Shown one piece after another: positions 17,656 to 26,783 of a DNA stretch of 64,000 nt (positions within the stretch are counted from its first letter, which is position 1; each line of letters starts with the position of its first letter). The notes beneath the pieces were generated by a model. That model saw only the letters and a list, made by a program, of their open reading frames with translations, was not told the DNA's origin and searched no databases. A program made the position numbers and the translations under genes. Origin of the DNA: Xanthomonas sp. SI (GTDB lineage: Bacteria > Pseudomonadota > Gammaproteobacteria > Xanthomonadales > Xanthomonadaceae); assembly GCF_014236855.1 (NCBI RefSeq), contig NZ_CP051261.1, forward strand, positions 1,984,001 through 2,048,000, in the 5' to 3' direction.

Positions 17656-18020
17656 TGCGGACCCCACGCGGCGGCCTTGGCCTTGGCCCGCGCCAGGATC
17701 GCCGCCGCCGCCGGCGGCAGCGACGGCACCGCGGCGGCGACGCTCGCTGGCGGCGCGCGCCGTGCCTCGCGTGCGGCGGCGCGGCGTGCCAGGCGTGCGT
17801 TGCGCGCGCGGTAGCGTTCGCGCGCGGCCCAGGCCTCGCGCAGGCGCCGTTGCGCCGCCAGCAGCTGCGTGCGCAGCTGCGGATGCGCCGGATCGAGCAG
17901 CTCGTCGTCGGCGGCACCGACGTACTCCATCAGGCCGCCATCGAGCGCCGCGTCGAGATCGTCGTCGAGCACCCAGCGCAACAATTGCAGCGGCGAGGCG
18001 GGTGAGGGCAGGTCGGGCAT
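17652..18020 (-). CDS. Small hypothetical protein upstream of nth (Arg/Ala-rich)
   Basis: The 122-aa frame starts 13 bases after the enoyl-CoA hydratase stop and ends in an ATGA overlap with nth, so it is almost certainly translated as part of the operon. The N-terminal half is acidic (LDDDLDAALDGGLMEYVGAA). The C-terminal half is a long Arg/Ala-rich probable helix. I do not recognise the family. Nothing in the sequence indicates an iron-sulfur or catalytic motif. Confidence 0.7.
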   Translation of the reverse strand: MPDLPSPASPLQLLRWVLDDDLDAALDGGLMEYVGAADDELLDPAHPQLRTQLLAAQRRLREAWAARERYRARNARLARRAAAREARRAPPASVAAAVPSLPPAAAAILARAKAKAAAWGPQ

Positions 18021-18033
18021 CGGGGCGCGCGGC

Positions 18034-18816
18034 TCAGCGATTGCGGAACAGCGGCGGGCGCCGCTCCAGGAACGCGCGCGTGCCCTCGCGCATGTCTTCG
18101 CTGGAGAACAGCAGGCCGAACTGCGCGGTCTCGTACTCGAGGCCTTGCTCGATCGCCGATTCGGCGCCGACCTGGATCGCGTCGAGGATGCCGCGCAACG
18201 CCAGCGGCGCGGCCGCGGCCAATTGCCGCGCCAGCTGCAGCGTGGCCTCGTGCAGTTCGGCCGCAGGCACCACGCGGTTGACCAGGCCCAACTGCAGCGC
18301 GCGCGCCGCATCGATCGGCGTGCCGAGCAGGCACAGTTCCAACGCCGCGGCGCGGCCGGCCAGGCGTACCAGGCGCTGGGTGCCGCCGAAGCCGGGGATC
18401 AGCCCGAGGTTGATCTCCGGCTGGCCGAGGCGGGCGCTGTCGGCGGCCACGCGCAGGTGGCAGGCCATGGCCAGTTCCAGCCCGCCGCCGAGCGCGAACC
18501 CGTTGACCATCGCCAGCACCGGCTTGGACAGGCGCTCGATGCGGCGCATCAGGCGCTGGCCCAGTTGCGAGAAGTCGCGACCCTGAACCGGTGTGAGTTC
18601 GTTCATTTCGGCGATGTCGGCGCCGGCCACGAACGCCTTCTCGCCGGCGCCGGTCAGCACCACGACGCGGATCGCGGCCTCGGCCTCGGCCTCGGCGAAG
18701 GCGGCGTCCAGCGCCTGTAATGTTTGGCGATTCAACGCGTTGAGCTTGTCAGCGCGGTTGACGGTGACGATGCGGATCGCATCCTGGGTCGCGGTGACGA
18801 CCGGCGTGCCGGACAT
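18034..18816 (-). CDS. Enoyl-CoA hydratase/isomerase family protein
   Basis: The 260-aa crotonase-fold protein shows the family pattern: the oxyanion-hole region (FVAGADIAEMNEL) and the signature NGFALGGGLELAMACHLRVAA, followed by LGLIPGFGGTQRLVRL with the glutamate-containing PEINLG. It probably hydrates enoyl-CoA in fatty-acid or related catabolism. The exact substrate is unknown. AGGA lies 6 bases before the ATG at 18816; the ATG at 18822 has no room for a ribosome-binding site. First gene of the operon with the small protein and nth. Confidence 0.92.
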   Translation of the reverse strand: MSGTPVVTATQDAIRIVTVNRADKLNALNRQTLQALDAAFAEAEAEAAIRVVVLTGAGEKAFVAGADIAEMNELTPVQGRDFSQLGQRLMRRIERLSKPVLAMVNGFALGGGLELAMACHLRVAADSARLGQPEINLGLIPGFGGTQRLVRLAGRAAALELCLLGTPIDAARALQLGLVNRVVPAAELHEATLQLARQLAAAAPLALRGILDAIQVGAESAIEQGLEYETAQFGLLFSSEDMREGTRAFLERRPPLFRNR

Positions 18817-18977
18817 GGCCATTCCTAAAGATGTAAAAAAAGAGTGAAGGGAACTCCGGCGGCGCTTCTTTGTCAGAGTTGCGTCGTCGGTAGCGGTTAC
18901 GCGCCGCGGCGGCTATCCTAACGCGTCAACTCAGGCGGCACAGGCCGCTCTGTGCCACCACCCTGGAGAATTGTTTG

Positions 18978-19679
18978 ATGAAGTTGCGTTCTATTGCGGT
19001 CGCCGTGGCGGCCCTAGCCCTGAGCGGCAATGCGTTCGCCCAGGACACCTCGTCCGAGAAGGGCAAGCTGAGCTATTACTTCGGTTACGACTACGGCAAC
19101 AACCTTGCCGAACTGTCCGGCCGCGGCGAGCAGCTCGATATCAATGCGGTGGTGAAGGGCTTGCAGGATGCCTACGCCAAGAAGCAGCCGGCGGTCGCCG
19201 CCGACCAGCTGAAGCCGGCCGTCGAAGCGTTCCAGAAGCGCGAGCAGGCCCGTGCCCAGCAGGCCAAGGCCGACTACGAGAAGGCCGCTGCCGAGAACAA
19301 GACCAAGAGCGACCAGTTCATCGCGCAGAACAAGGCCAAGGCCGGCGTGCAGACGCTGCCCAGCGGCGTGCAGTACCGCGTGATCGAAGCCGGCAAGGGC
19401 GCCAAGCCGACCCAGGCCAGCACCGTGCAGCTGGAAGTAGCCGGTCCGTACCCGTTCGGCCAGCGCCCGGCGCAGGCGCGTCCGGCGCAGCAGATCCCGT
19501 CGATCAAGGTCAGCGAAGTCGAGATGCAGGCCATGCGCGACACGCTGCTGCAGATGCCGGCCGGTTCCAAGTGGGAAGTGACCCTGCCGCCGGACAAGGC
19601 CTATGGCGCCGACCCGCGCACGCCGTTCCCGCCGAACGTGGCGGTGCAGTTCGAGATCAAGCTGATCAGCGTCAAGTAA
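18978..19679 (+). CDS. Secreted FKBP-like protein, probably catalytically degenerate
   Basis: The 233-aa protein has a Sec signal peptide (ALSGNAFAQ), a charged helical FKBP_N dimerisation domain (residues 30-115), and a C-terminal FKBP fold ending AYGADPRTPFPPNVAVQFEIKLI. The usual FKBP catalytic strand (GxLxDGxxFDSS) is replaced by a Pro/Gln/Ala-rich segment near residue 155. It may be a periplasmic chaperone lacking proline isomerase activity. ATG 18978 follows an in-frame TTG; GGAG is upstream. A strong terminator follows. Confidence 0.85.
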   Translation: MKLRSIAVAVAALALSGNAFAQDTSSEKGKLSYYFGYDYGNNLAELSGRGEQLDINAVVKGLQDAYAKKQPAVAADQLKPAVEAFQKREQARAQQAKADYEKAAAENKTKSDQFIAQNKAKAGVQTLPSGVQYRVIEAGKGAKPTQASTVQLEVAGPYPFGQRPAQARPAQQIPSIKVSEVEMQAMRDTLLQMPAGSKWEVTLPPDKAYGADPRTPFPPNVAVQFEIKLISVK

Positions 19680-19702
19680 GCGCACTGTCCAGTGCATGAC
19701 CA

Positions 19703-19735
19703 TTGCGCCGGCGGCAACGCCGGCGCAATTTTTTT
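19703..19735 (+). terminator. Rho-independent terminator
   Basis: TTGCGCCGGCG-GCAA-CGCCGGCGCAA is followed by seven T. The eleven-base-pair stem with a four-base loop is a strong intrinsic terminator for the FKBP-like gene, 24 bases after its stop. Confidence 0.95.
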
Positions 19736-19794
19736 GCGGCACGGAAAGTGCCGCTGCCGGCGAATCGCGCTAGTCTGAGCAGGTGTCGAATCCG

Positions 19795-20595
19795 ATGGAT
19801 CCCGTCCCCCATGCGTTGCTCACGCCCTGCATCGGTCTGTGCACGCTCGACGCGCAGGGCTACTGCGCGGGCTGCCTGCGCAGCGGCGACGAGATCGCGC
19901 GCTGGCGTGGCATGAGCGACGCCGAGCGCCAGCGCTATATGCAGGAGATCTTGCCGGAGCGCGGCTGGTCGCCGACCCCGGGCCAGCGCCTGGCCGAACG
20001 CACACGGCTGCTGCGCGCGCTGCATCCGCTGCAGTCGCCACCCGACGGCCCCGGCTGGAACCACCACGAACTGCACGACTTGCTGCCAGACGGCGTACTG
20101 GCCGAGGCGGCGGTGCTGGTCGGGCTGCTGCCGCGCGCCGACGGCACCCACGTGCTGCTGACCCGGCGTACCGACAGCCTGCGCCACCATGGCGGCCAGG
20201 TCAGTTTTCCCGGTGGCCGCATCGAAGCCGACGACGCCGATGCGGTGGCCGCGGCGATCCGCGAGAGCGAGGAAGAAATCGCGCTGTCCGCGGCGCAGGT
20301 GGAACCGCTGGGCTATCTCGATCCGTTCGTGACCATCAGCGGTTTCCGGGTGATGCCGGTGGTGGCTGCGATCGATCCGGCGTTCGTGCCGCAGCCGCAT
20401 CCCGGCGAAGTGGCGGACGTGTTCGACGTGCCGCTGGCCTACCTGATGGCGCCCGACAACCTGCGCAGCATCGAGACCGATTACCGCGGGCGGCCGCGGG
20501 TGGTGCTGGAATACGGCTGGCCGGGGCAGCGGATCTGGGGCGCGACCGCGGCGATCCTGCTCAACCTGCGCCGACGACTGGAGCAAACCGCATGA
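19795..20595 (+). CDS. DUF1289-Nudix fusion hydrolase (CoA diphosphatase-like)
   Basis: The N-terminal 60 residues are a DUF1289 cysteine motif (TPCIGLCTLDAQGYCAGCLR, four Cys). A Nudix hydrolase domain of the NudL/CoA diphosphatase type follows, with FPGGRIEADDAD and RESEEEIAL forming the Nudix box. The canonical glycine of the box is alanine. It likely hydrolyses CoA or related nucleotide diphosphates. DUF1289 function is unknown and may bind metal. A GTG at 19783 is an alternative start. It overlaps the next gene by 4 bases (ATGA). Confidence 0.88.
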   Translation: MDPVPHALLTPCIGLCTLDAQGYCAGCLRSGDEIARWRGMSDAERQRYMQEILPERGWSPTPGQRLAERTRLLRALHPLQSPPDGPGWNHHELHDLLPDGVLAEAAVLVGLLPRADGTHVLLTRRTDSLRHHGGQVSFPGGRIEADDADAVAAAIRESEEEIALSAAQVEPLGYLDPFVTISGFRVMPVVAAIDPAFVPQPHPGEVADVFDVPLAYLMAPDNLRSIETDYRGRPRVVLEYGWPGQRIWGATAAILLNLRRRLEQTA

Positions 20596-21473
20596 GCGAA
20601 CCCATCCCCGAGTGGCAGCATCTGGTCGATGCGCCGGCGCTGGCCGCCGTGCTTGGCCACCCCGACCTGCGCATCGTGGATGCGCGTTTCGCCGCTGCCG
20701 CGCTGGCCGATCCGCAGGCCGCGCAGCTCGCGCGCCAGGCCTACGCGCAGTCGCATCTGCCTGGTGCGGTATACGCCGATCTCAATACCGATCTGTCCGA
20801 CCTCGGCCGCCGCGGCCTGGGCCGGCATCCGTTGCCCGAGGCCGATGCGTTCGCGCAGACGCTCGGCCGCTGGGGCATCGCGCCGCACACCCAGGTGGTG
20901 GTCTACGACGCCGGCGACGGCAGCATGGCCGCCGCGCGGCTGTGGTGGATGCTGGGCCTGCTCGGGCATCGCCGCGTCGCCGTGCTCGACGGCGGCCTGG
21001 CCGAATGGCGCCGGCTCGGCCTGCCGGAAACCGCTGCTGCCGCGACGCCTGCGCCGCTGCCGCCGTATCCGCAGCGTTTCGACGCGAGCCGCATTGCCGA
21101 TGCCGAGGAAATCGCCGCGCGCCTGCACGAGGCGCCGGGCTGGTTGCTGGATGCGCGCGCCGCCGAGCGCTTCCGCGGCGAGGTCGAACCGATCGATCCG
21201 GTCGCCGGGCACGTGCCCGGCGCGGTCAACCGTCCGCTGGGCCAGAACCTGCGCGATGGGCGCCTGCGCCCGCCGCAGGAACTGCGCGCCGAACTGGAGC
21301 CGCTGCTGCACGGGCGCGATCCGCGCGAGGTGGTGCTGATGTGCGGATCGGGCGTGACCGCCTGCCATCTGCTGTTGGCGCTGGAGCATGCCGGCCTGCA
21401 CGGTGCGCGCGTGTATGCCGGATCGTGGAGCGGCTGGATCGCCGATCCGGCGCGGCCGCGCGCCAGCGGCTAG
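20592..21473 (+). CDS. 3-mercaptopyruvate/thiosulfate sulfurtransferase
   Basis: The 293-aa protein has two tandem rhodanese domains. The N-terminal copy is inactive; the C-terminal one has the active-site loop CGSGVTAC near residue 254. The CG(S/G)GVTA loop is typical of 3-mercaptopyruvate sulfurtransferases. It moves sulfane sulfur from a donor to thiols or cyanide in the cytoplasm. It overlaps the Nudix gene by 4 bases and is probably cotranscribed with it. Confidence 0.92.
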   Translation: MSEPIPEWQHLVDAPALAAVLGHPDLRIVDARFAAAALADPQAAQLARQAYAQSHLPGAVYADLNTDLSDLGRRGLGRHPLPEADAFAQTLGRWGIAPHTQVVVYDAGDGSMAAARLWWMLGLLGHRRVAVLDGGLAEWRRLGLPETAAAATPAPLPPYPQRFDASRIADAEEIAARLHEAPGWLLDARAAERFRGEVEPIDPVAGHVPGAVNRPLGQNLRDGRLRPPQELRAELEPLLHGRDPREVVLMCGSGVTACHLLLALEHAGLHGARVYAGSWSGWIADPARPRASG

Positions 21474-21523
21474 CCGGCACGGCCAGGCGCCGTGGCGCGT
21501 CGGTGTGCGTGGAGGAGACATGC

Positions 21524-22480
21524 GTGGCAAGTACAATGGCTGAGGCGATGCGCTGGCGTGGGATGTGGATGCTGACGGCGGCGCTGAGTCTGGCCGGCTG
21601 CGGCGAGCGGCCGCGCGGCAACGGCGCCGATGCCTCGCCGCGCTCGCAGTCCGACGCGCACTACCGGATGGCGGTGGAACAGCGCCGCGCGCAACGCGTG
21701 GCGCGGCTGCGCGCGCCGGGCGGCTGGCTCAGCTATACCGGCTCCGGCCGGCTGCGCAGCGGCGTGCATCAGGTGGGCAGCGCCGCAGACAACGACGTGC
21801 AGCTGCCGGCCGGCCCCGCGCACCTGGGCAGCCTGCGCATCGACGCCGATGCCGGCGTGGCGTTCGAAGCCGCCGCAGACGCCGCGCCGACGGTGCGCGG
21901 GCAGCCGTTCCGCGCCGGTCGCCTCGGCACCGATGCGGCGCACGGCAGCGAGACGCGGCTGGCGCTGGGCGAGCAGGAGTTCTACGTGGTGCGCACCGGC
22001 AAGCTGTTCGGTTGGCGCTTCCGTGATCCGCAGGCGGCCGCGCGCGGCAGTTTCCGCGGGATCGATTATTTCCCGATCGATCCGCGCTGGCGTGTGGTCG
22101 CCGATTGGCATCCGGCGCCGGCGCCGCGCGCGATCGTGCTGCTCACCTCGATCGGCACGCCGCAGCCGCTGGCGCTGGCCGGCAGCGCCGAGTTCACCCT
22201 CGACGGCCGCCGTTACCGCTTGCAGGCGCTGCGCGACGACGACGGCAAGCGGCTGTTCTTCCCGTTCACCGACCGCACCAGCGGCCGCGAGAGCTATGGC
22301 GGCGCGCGCTATCTGTTCGTGGAGCCGTCGCAGGGCGAGCGCATCGTGCTGGACTTCAACCTGGCGCAGAACCCGCCGTGCGCGTTCACCGTGCACGTGG
22401 TGTGCCCGCTGGCGCCGGTCGGCAATCGCCTGGAACTGGCGGTGACTGCGGGCGAAAAAAACTATGTCGGTCCGCGTTGA
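21524..22480 (+). CDS. DUF1684-family lipoprotein
   Basis: The product has a lipoprotein signal ending in a lipobox (LSLAGC, Cys about residue 26). A DUF1684 domain follows, with LSYTGSGRLRSGVHQVG, NDVQLP, RGIDYFPIDPRWRV and the C-terminal NPPCAFTVHVVCPL. The domain's function is unknown. I favour GTG 21524 as start because GGAGGAG lies 6 bases upstream; ATGs at 21536 and 21548 are in frame without a good ribosome-binding site. It should sit in the cell envelope. It is 50 bases after the sulfurtransferase. Confidence 0.85.
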   Translation: MASTMAEAMRWRGMWMLTAALSLAGCGERPRGNGADASPRSQSDAHYRMAVEQRRAQRVARLRAPGGWLSYTGSGRLRSGVHQVGSAADNDVQLPAGPAHLGSLRIDADAGVAFEAAADAAPTVRGQPFRAGRLGTDAAHGSETRLALGEQEFYVVRTGKLFGWRFRDPQAAARGSFRGIDYFPIDPRWRVVADWHPAPAPRAIVLLTSIGTPQPLALAGSAEFTLDGRRYRLQALRDDDGKRLFFPFTDRTSGRESYGGARYLFVEPSQGERIVLDFNLAQNPPCAFTVHVVCPLAPVGNRLELAVTAGEKNYVGPR

Positions 22481-22527
22481 GCCTGCGGTGCTGGGCGAGA
22501 AGGTGCGGCGGCGTTGCTGCTGTTTTT

Positions 22528-22592
22528 GTAGGAGCGGCTTCAGCCGCGACATACGCCATCAGGGTGCCTGTCGCGGCTGAAGCCGCTCCTAC
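22528..22592. repeat. Inverted REP pair
   Basis: GTAGGAGCGGCTTCAGCCGC begins at 22528, and its reverse complement ends at 22592, with a spacer of about 20 bases. It sits between the 3' ends of two converging genes (DUF1684 lipoprotein and the amidase), where bidirectional transcript protection or termination is common. Confidence 0.9.
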
Positions 22593-22613
22593 AGGAGGGT
22601 ACAGGGCGCGGTG

Positions 22614-23207
22614 TCAGCGGTCTGAAAGCCCATCCGCCGAAGGCGCATACGGCGTCAGCGCCACCGCCTCCAGCACCTGCGCCCAAGGAAACATCGGGCC
22701 GGGATCGAGCTTGCGCTGCACCTGCAGCGCCGGGTCGTCGCTGGCGCTTTCGCGGCTGCGGTCCAGCGCGTCGTGGCCGGCGATGTGGCGCAGTTGCGGC
22801 AACTGCGCCTGCAACTGGCGCAGCAGCGCGATCAGCGCCTGGATCTGCGCCGGCGGATACGCTTCGTCCAGCGTCTGGTGGCGCGAATCCAGCCAATGCG
22901 GATAGCGGCCGCGGTTGACCAGTTCGATGCCAAGCGAACGCGGGTTGTAGCCGCGCACGTGGTGCGCCACCCGCTGCAGCGGCACGTAGCGGTGCACGCT
23001 GCCGTCGCGGTCGATGTAGAAGTGGCCGCTGTTGCCGGTGCCGGACGGATACAGCACGCGTTCGCCGTAGGCGCGCGCGCTGGCCAGGTCGGGCAGTTCG
23101 GTGCAATGGATCACCGCCAGATCGATCGCATCCAGCGTGCGCGCCTGCAGCTGTTCGACGTAGGGCAGGGGAGCATCGTGGATCGGCAACGGCGGGGTCT
23201 GCGACAT
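22614..23207 (-). CDS. N-acetylmuramoyl-L-alanine amidase, AmpD type
   Basis: The 197-aa Amidase_2 protein has the zinc-ligand His in AVIHCTE (about residue 34), the HFYIDRDGSVHRYVP strand, HHVRGYNPRSLGIELVN, IAGHDALDR, and the final zinc Asp in DPGPMFPW. No signal peptide is visible, so it is probably cytoplasmic and recycles anhydro-muropeptides like AmpD. Periplasmic relatives exist, so cell location is inferred. It is shorter than some AmpD homologues but contains all motifs. Confidence 0.9.
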   Translation of the reverse strand: MSQTPPLPIHDAPLPYVEQLQARTLDAIDLAVIHCTELPDLASARAYGERVLYPSGTGNSGHFYIDRDGSVHRYVPLQRVAHHVRGYNPRSLGIELVNRGRYPHWLDSRHQTLDEAYPPAQIQALIALLRQLQAQLPQLRHIAGHDALDRSRESASDDPALQVQRKLDPGPMFPWAQVLEAVALTPYAPSADGLSDR

Positions 23208-23229
23208 GCGCGGATGCTAGCATTCGCCG

Positions 23230-23721
23230 ATGACTCTGAATCCCGATAGCCCGCTGGCGACGCTGCTCGCCACGTTGCCGCGCGCCGGACGCGTGGACTG
23301 GATAGGCCTGCGCCCGGCACGCGACGTGCCGATGCTCGAAGTGGAGCAGGCGGTGGCGCACGCCGAGGGCGGCCTGTTCGGCGACCGCTACGCCGGTCGC
23401 AACGGCAAGCGCGGGTTGACCCTGATCCAGGCCGAACACCTGCCGGCGATCGCCGCCTTGGCCGGCCATGCGCAGGTGGCGCCGGCGACGCTGCGGCGCA
23501 ACCTGGTCGTCTCCGGCATCCCGCTGATCGCGCTGAAAGGCCGCCGTTTCCGCGTCGGCGACGTCGAGCTGGAAGGCATCGCGCCGTGCGATCCGTGCTC
23601 GCGCATGGAGCACGCGCTGGGCCCGGGCGGCTACAACGCGATGCGCGGCCATGGCGGCCTGTGCGCACGAATCGTGCACGGCGGCACGCTGCGGCTCGGC
23701 GATGCGGTGGTGGCGCTGTGA
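23230..23721 (+). CDS. MOSC domain protein
   Basis: The 163-aa protein is one MOSC domain (molybdenum cofactor sulfurase C-terminal). It has GGLFGDRYAGRNGKRGLTLI and the conserved cysteine motif APCDPCSRME. MOSC proteins bind molybdopterin cofactors or carry sulfur. This short form may belong to the YiiM-like group, possibly acting on N-hydroxylated bases. It overlaps the next gene by four bases (GTGA) and is divergent from the amidase. Confidence 0.9.
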   Translation: MTLNPDSPLATLLATLPRAGRVDWIGLRPARDVPMLEVEQAVAHAEGGLFGDRYAGRNGKRGLTLIQAEHLPAIAALAGHAQVAPATLRRNLVVSGIPLIALKGRRFRVGDVELEGIAPCDPCSRMEHALGPGGYNAMRGHGGLCARIVHGGTLRLGDAVVAL

Positions 23722-24245
23722 GCCGCGGCCACTGCATTCTTGCGCACGGGTTCGAGAGCGGTCCGGACGCGATCAAGGTCGCGGCGCTGGCCGAGGTCGC
23801 GCAGCGCCTGGGCTGGAGCCACGAGCGTCCGGACTTCACCGACCTGGACGCGCGCCGCGAGGTCAGCCAGCTCGGCGACGTGCCGGCGCGGCTGCAGCGC
23901 CTGCTCGCGTTGACGCAGGCCGCCGCGCAGCGCGGGCCGGTGGTGCTGGCAGGATCCAGCCTGGGCGCGTACATCGCCGCGCAGGTGTCGTTGCAGGTGC
24001 CGGTGCGCGGACTGTTCCTGATGGTGCCGCCGACGCGCATGGGCTGGATGCCGGCGCTGGACGCGGCGCCGGTGCCGATCTCGATCGTGCACGCCTGGCA
24101 CGACGAACTGATCCCCGCGGCCGAGGTGATCGCCTGGGCGCAGGCGCGCGCGGCGCGGCTGCTGCTGGTGGACGACATGCATCGGCTCGGCGGCCACGTC
24201 GAGACCGCGGCGCGCGCGTTCGCCGAATTGCTGGAAACGCTGTGA
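23718..24245 (+). CDS. YqiA-like alpha/beta hydrolase
   Basis: The 175-aa product has the nucleophile elbow GSSLGAY (Ser about residue 77) and a C-terminal His in VDDMHRL. An Asp in WHDELI could complete the triad. It starts at GTG 23718, overlapping the MOSC stop (GTGA), and reads ILAHGFESGPDAIK at its N-terminus. Relatives of the YqiA/UPF0227 group hydrolyse short acyl esters. The natural substrate is unknown. The protein lacks a signal peptide and is probably cytoplasmic. Confidence 0.85.
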   Translation: MSRGHCILAHGFESGPDAIKVAALAEVAQRLGWSHERPDFTDLDARREVSQLGDVPARLQRLLALTQAAAQRGPVVLAGSSLGAYIAAQVSLQVPVRGLFLMVPPTRMGWMPALDAAPVPISIVHAWHDELIPAAEVIAWAQARAARLLLVDDMHRLGGHVETAARAFAELLETL

Positions 24246-24288
24246 GCGGCATGTTCCGCGCAGCAGGCCGCATCGACCGGAGTCACCG

Positions 24289-24798
24289 ATGGAACTGAAC
24301 ATCCGCGCCGAAACCCAAGCCGACCACGCCGCGATCGAGGCGCTGACCCTGGTCGCGTTCTTCCGCGTTGAGCACAGCCGACACGACGAGCAGCAGATCA
24401 TCGAACGGTTGCGCGCGGACGGCGCGCTGACCCTGTCGCTGGTGGTCGAGCACGACGGCTACATCGTCGGGCATGTGGCGGTGTCGCCAGTGCAGCTCTC
24501 CGATGGCAGCCGCGGTTGGTACGCGCTGGGGCCGCTGTCGGTGGGGCCGGGCCACCAGCGCCAGGGACTGGGCACGCGGCTGGTGCGCGAGGCGCTGGCG
24601 CAGCTGCAGGCGCTGGGCGCGGCCGGCTGCGTGGTGCTCGGCGAGCCTGCGTTCTACGCGCGTTTCGGCTTCGCGCCGGAACCGGGGCTGGTGTTGCCCG
24701 GGGTGCCGGCCGAATACTTCCAGGCGATCGGTTTCGGCGACCGCCTGCCGCCGGTGGCCGAGGCCAACTACCACGACGCGTTCCTGGCCGGCGGCTGA
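24289..24798 (+). CDS. GNAT-family N-acetyltransferase
   Basis: The 169-aa protein has a GNAT fold with acetyl-CoA binding motif A (GPLSVGPGHQRQGLGTRLVRE) at residues 80-101. A C-terminal region resembles YhbS (ARFGFAPEP, EYFQAIGF). The acceptor substrate is unknown. It stands 43 bases after the YqiA-like gene and probably belongs to the same transcription unit. Confidence 0.9.
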   Translation: MELNIRAETQADHAAIEALTLVAFFRVEHSRHDEQQIIERLRADGALTLSLVVEHDGYIVGHVAVSPVQLSDGSRGWYALGPLSVGPGHQRQGLGTRLVREALAQLQALGAAGCVVLGEPAFYARFGFAPEPGLVLPGVPAEYFQAIGFGDRLPPVAEANYHDAFLAGG

Positions 24799-24967
24799 GC
24801 GCCGCCGCCGCGTCGCTGCATGGCCGCGCGCATGCGGGTTACCATCGTGGCTCAGTGTAGTTAGCCAGCCGAGGATGCCTCCGATGCGCCATTGATGCCG
24901 CCGTCTTCGACGGCCTTGTCCGTTCCTGCCGAATGCGGCGGGCGTGACCGGCATCCCTGGAGTTCCC

Positions 24968-26581
24968 ATGACGCATCCGTGGCTCGCGCTGGATAGCGCG
25001 TCGTATGTCCTGCCCGACGGCAGGCCCCTGTTTTCCGCTCTCGATTTCGCGCTCGATGCGCGCCGCACCGGCCTGGTCGGCCGTAACGGCGTCGGCAAGA
25101 GCGTGTTCGCGCGCCTGCTCGCCGGCCAGCTGACGCCCAGCGCCGGCCACTGCCGCCGGCATGGCCGCGTGCATTACCTGCCGCAGCAGATCGCGCGCGC
25201 CGCTGGCGACACGGTGGCGTCGCTGGCCGGGGTGGGCCCGGCGCTGGAGGCGCTGGCGCGGATCGAGGCCGGCAGCGCCGATCCGGCCGATTTCGATACG
25301 CTCGGCGAGCGCTGGGACATCGCCCAGCGCCTGTACGCCGAACTGGAGCTGTGCGGGCTCGGCCATGTGACCGCGCAGTGGCCGGCGGCCGAACTCAGCG
25401 GCGGCGAAGCGATGCGCGTCGCGCTGCTCGGCGCCTGGTTGTCCGACGCCGACGTGCTGATCCTGGACGAACCGAGCAACCATCTCGACCTTGAGCAGCG
25501 CCAGCAACTGCAGCAGCAACTGCAGCGCTGGCCGCACGGGCTGCTGGTGGTCAGCCACGATCGGGCGCTGCTGCAGCACATGCAGCGCATCGTGGAACTG
25601 TCGTCGCTGGGCTTGCGCGACTACGGCGGCGACTACGCGTTCTACGCGCAGTGCAAGGCGCAGCAGCAACAACAGGCGCTGGCCGAGCTGGAACGCCGCA
25701 AGCACGAACGCCGGCGTCACGGCGATGCGCTGCGCGAGCAGCAGGCGCGCCAGCAGCGGCGCAGCGCGCACGGCCGCCGCCAGGCGCAGGAGGCCAACCA
25801 GGCGCCGATCCTGCTCGGCGCGCAGCAGCAGCGCAGCGAACACAGCGCCGGCAAGCACCGGCAGCAAGCCGCCGACGCGCACGCGCGGCTGTCGGCGCAG
25901 GTGCGCGAGGCCGCGCGCGCGGTCGAGACCGCGGCACCGGTCGCCTTGTTCGCGCCGATGCCGGCTGCGGCGGCCGGTCGCCGGGTCGCCGACCTGCGCG
26001 GCCTGCGGCTGCCGTACGCGCCGTCCACGCGCGCCGCGCTGGATCTGTGCATCGGTGGCCGCCAGCGGATCGGCGTGGTCGGGCCGAACGGCAGCGGCAA
26101 ATCGACCCTGCTGCGGGTGCTGGACGGCCAATTGGTGCCGCTGGCCGGGCGCTGCGCGGTGGAGGTGCCCAGCGCCTACCTGGACCAGGCATTGCAGCTG
26201 CTGGATCCGGCACAGCCGCCACTGGCGCAGCTGCAGGCGGCCAATGCGGTGGCCGACGTGGCTGCACTGCGCACGCGGCTGGCCTTGCTCGGCCTGGACG
26301 CGCAGCGCATCGGCGTGCCCAGCGGCCGGCTCAGCGGCGGCGAGCGCCTGAAGGCGGCGCTGGCCTGCGCGTTCTACCGCGATCCGCCGGCGCACCTGCT
26401 GCTGCTCGACGAGCCGGACAACCACCTGGACCTGGACGCGCGCGAGGCGCTGCGACAGGTGCTGCTGCAGTATCCAGGTGCGCTGCTGGTGGTCTCGCAC
26501 GATGCCGCCTTCCTCGACGGCCTGCGCCTGGACACGCGCCTGCAGGCCGACCCGGACGGCTGGCGGCTGGCGCCGTGGTGA
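24968..26581 (+). CDS. ABC-F family ATPase
   Basis: The 537-aa soluble protein has two ABC ATPase domains: Walker [11 protein letters not shown] (residue about 38) and [10 protein letters not shown], signatures LSGGEAMR and LSGGERLK, and Walker [10 protein letters not shown] and DEPDNHLDL. The interdomain linker is Gln/Arg-rich (about residues 220-320). ABC-F proteins act on ribosomes or as housekeeping factors. The linker does not identify a known antibiotic-resistance subgroup. ATG 24968 has GGAG five bases before it; the earlier in-frame GTG is unsupported. Confidence 0.9.
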   Translation: MTHPWLALDSASYVLPDGRPLFSALDFALDARRTGLVGRNGVGKSVFARLLAGQLTPSAGHCRRHGRVHYLPQQIARAAGDTVASLAGVGPALEALARIEAGSADPADFDTLGERWDIAQRLYAELELCGLGHVTAQWPAAELSGGEAMRVALLGAWLSDADVLILDEPSNHLDLEQRQQLQQQLQRWPHGLLVVSHDRALLQHMQRIVELSSLGLRDYGGDYAFYAQCKAQQQQQALAELERRKHERRRHGDALREQQARQQRRSAHGRRQAQEANQAPILLGAQQQRSEHSAGKHRQQAADAHARLSAQVREAARAVETAAPVALFAPMPAAAAGRRVADLRGLRLPYAPSTRAALDLCIGGRQRIGVVGPNGSGKSTLLRVLDGQLVPLAGRCAVEVPSAYLDQALQLLDPAQPPLAQLQAANAVADVAALRTRLALLGLDAQRIGVPSGRLSGGERLKAALACAFYRDPPAHLLLLDEPDNHLDLDAREALRQVLLQYPGALLVVSHDAAFLDGLRLDTRLQADPDGWRLAPW

Positions 26582-26783
26582 GTGCGCGCCGCGCGCCCTG
26601 GGCGGCAACCGCCGGGCGTGGAGCATGGCCCGGGCTGGTAATGGCGGGCGCGATGGCCGACCATTCGCGTCTTCCCGTCCGTTGCTGCCGCCCGCCCGCC
26701 GTGGGCCGCGCTGCCGCGATACGCGCGGGGCGGGCCTGGCGCCCGCCCGCGCATCCTTCCTTCTTCGTGTGGTCCGCATTCCC

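Noticed and set aside
21520..21543. Seven-residue micro-frame MRGKYNG upstream of the DUF1684 gene
   Set aside because: The GGAGGAG there fits the GTG at 21524 better (6-base spacing) than this ATG, so a leader peptide is not needed.
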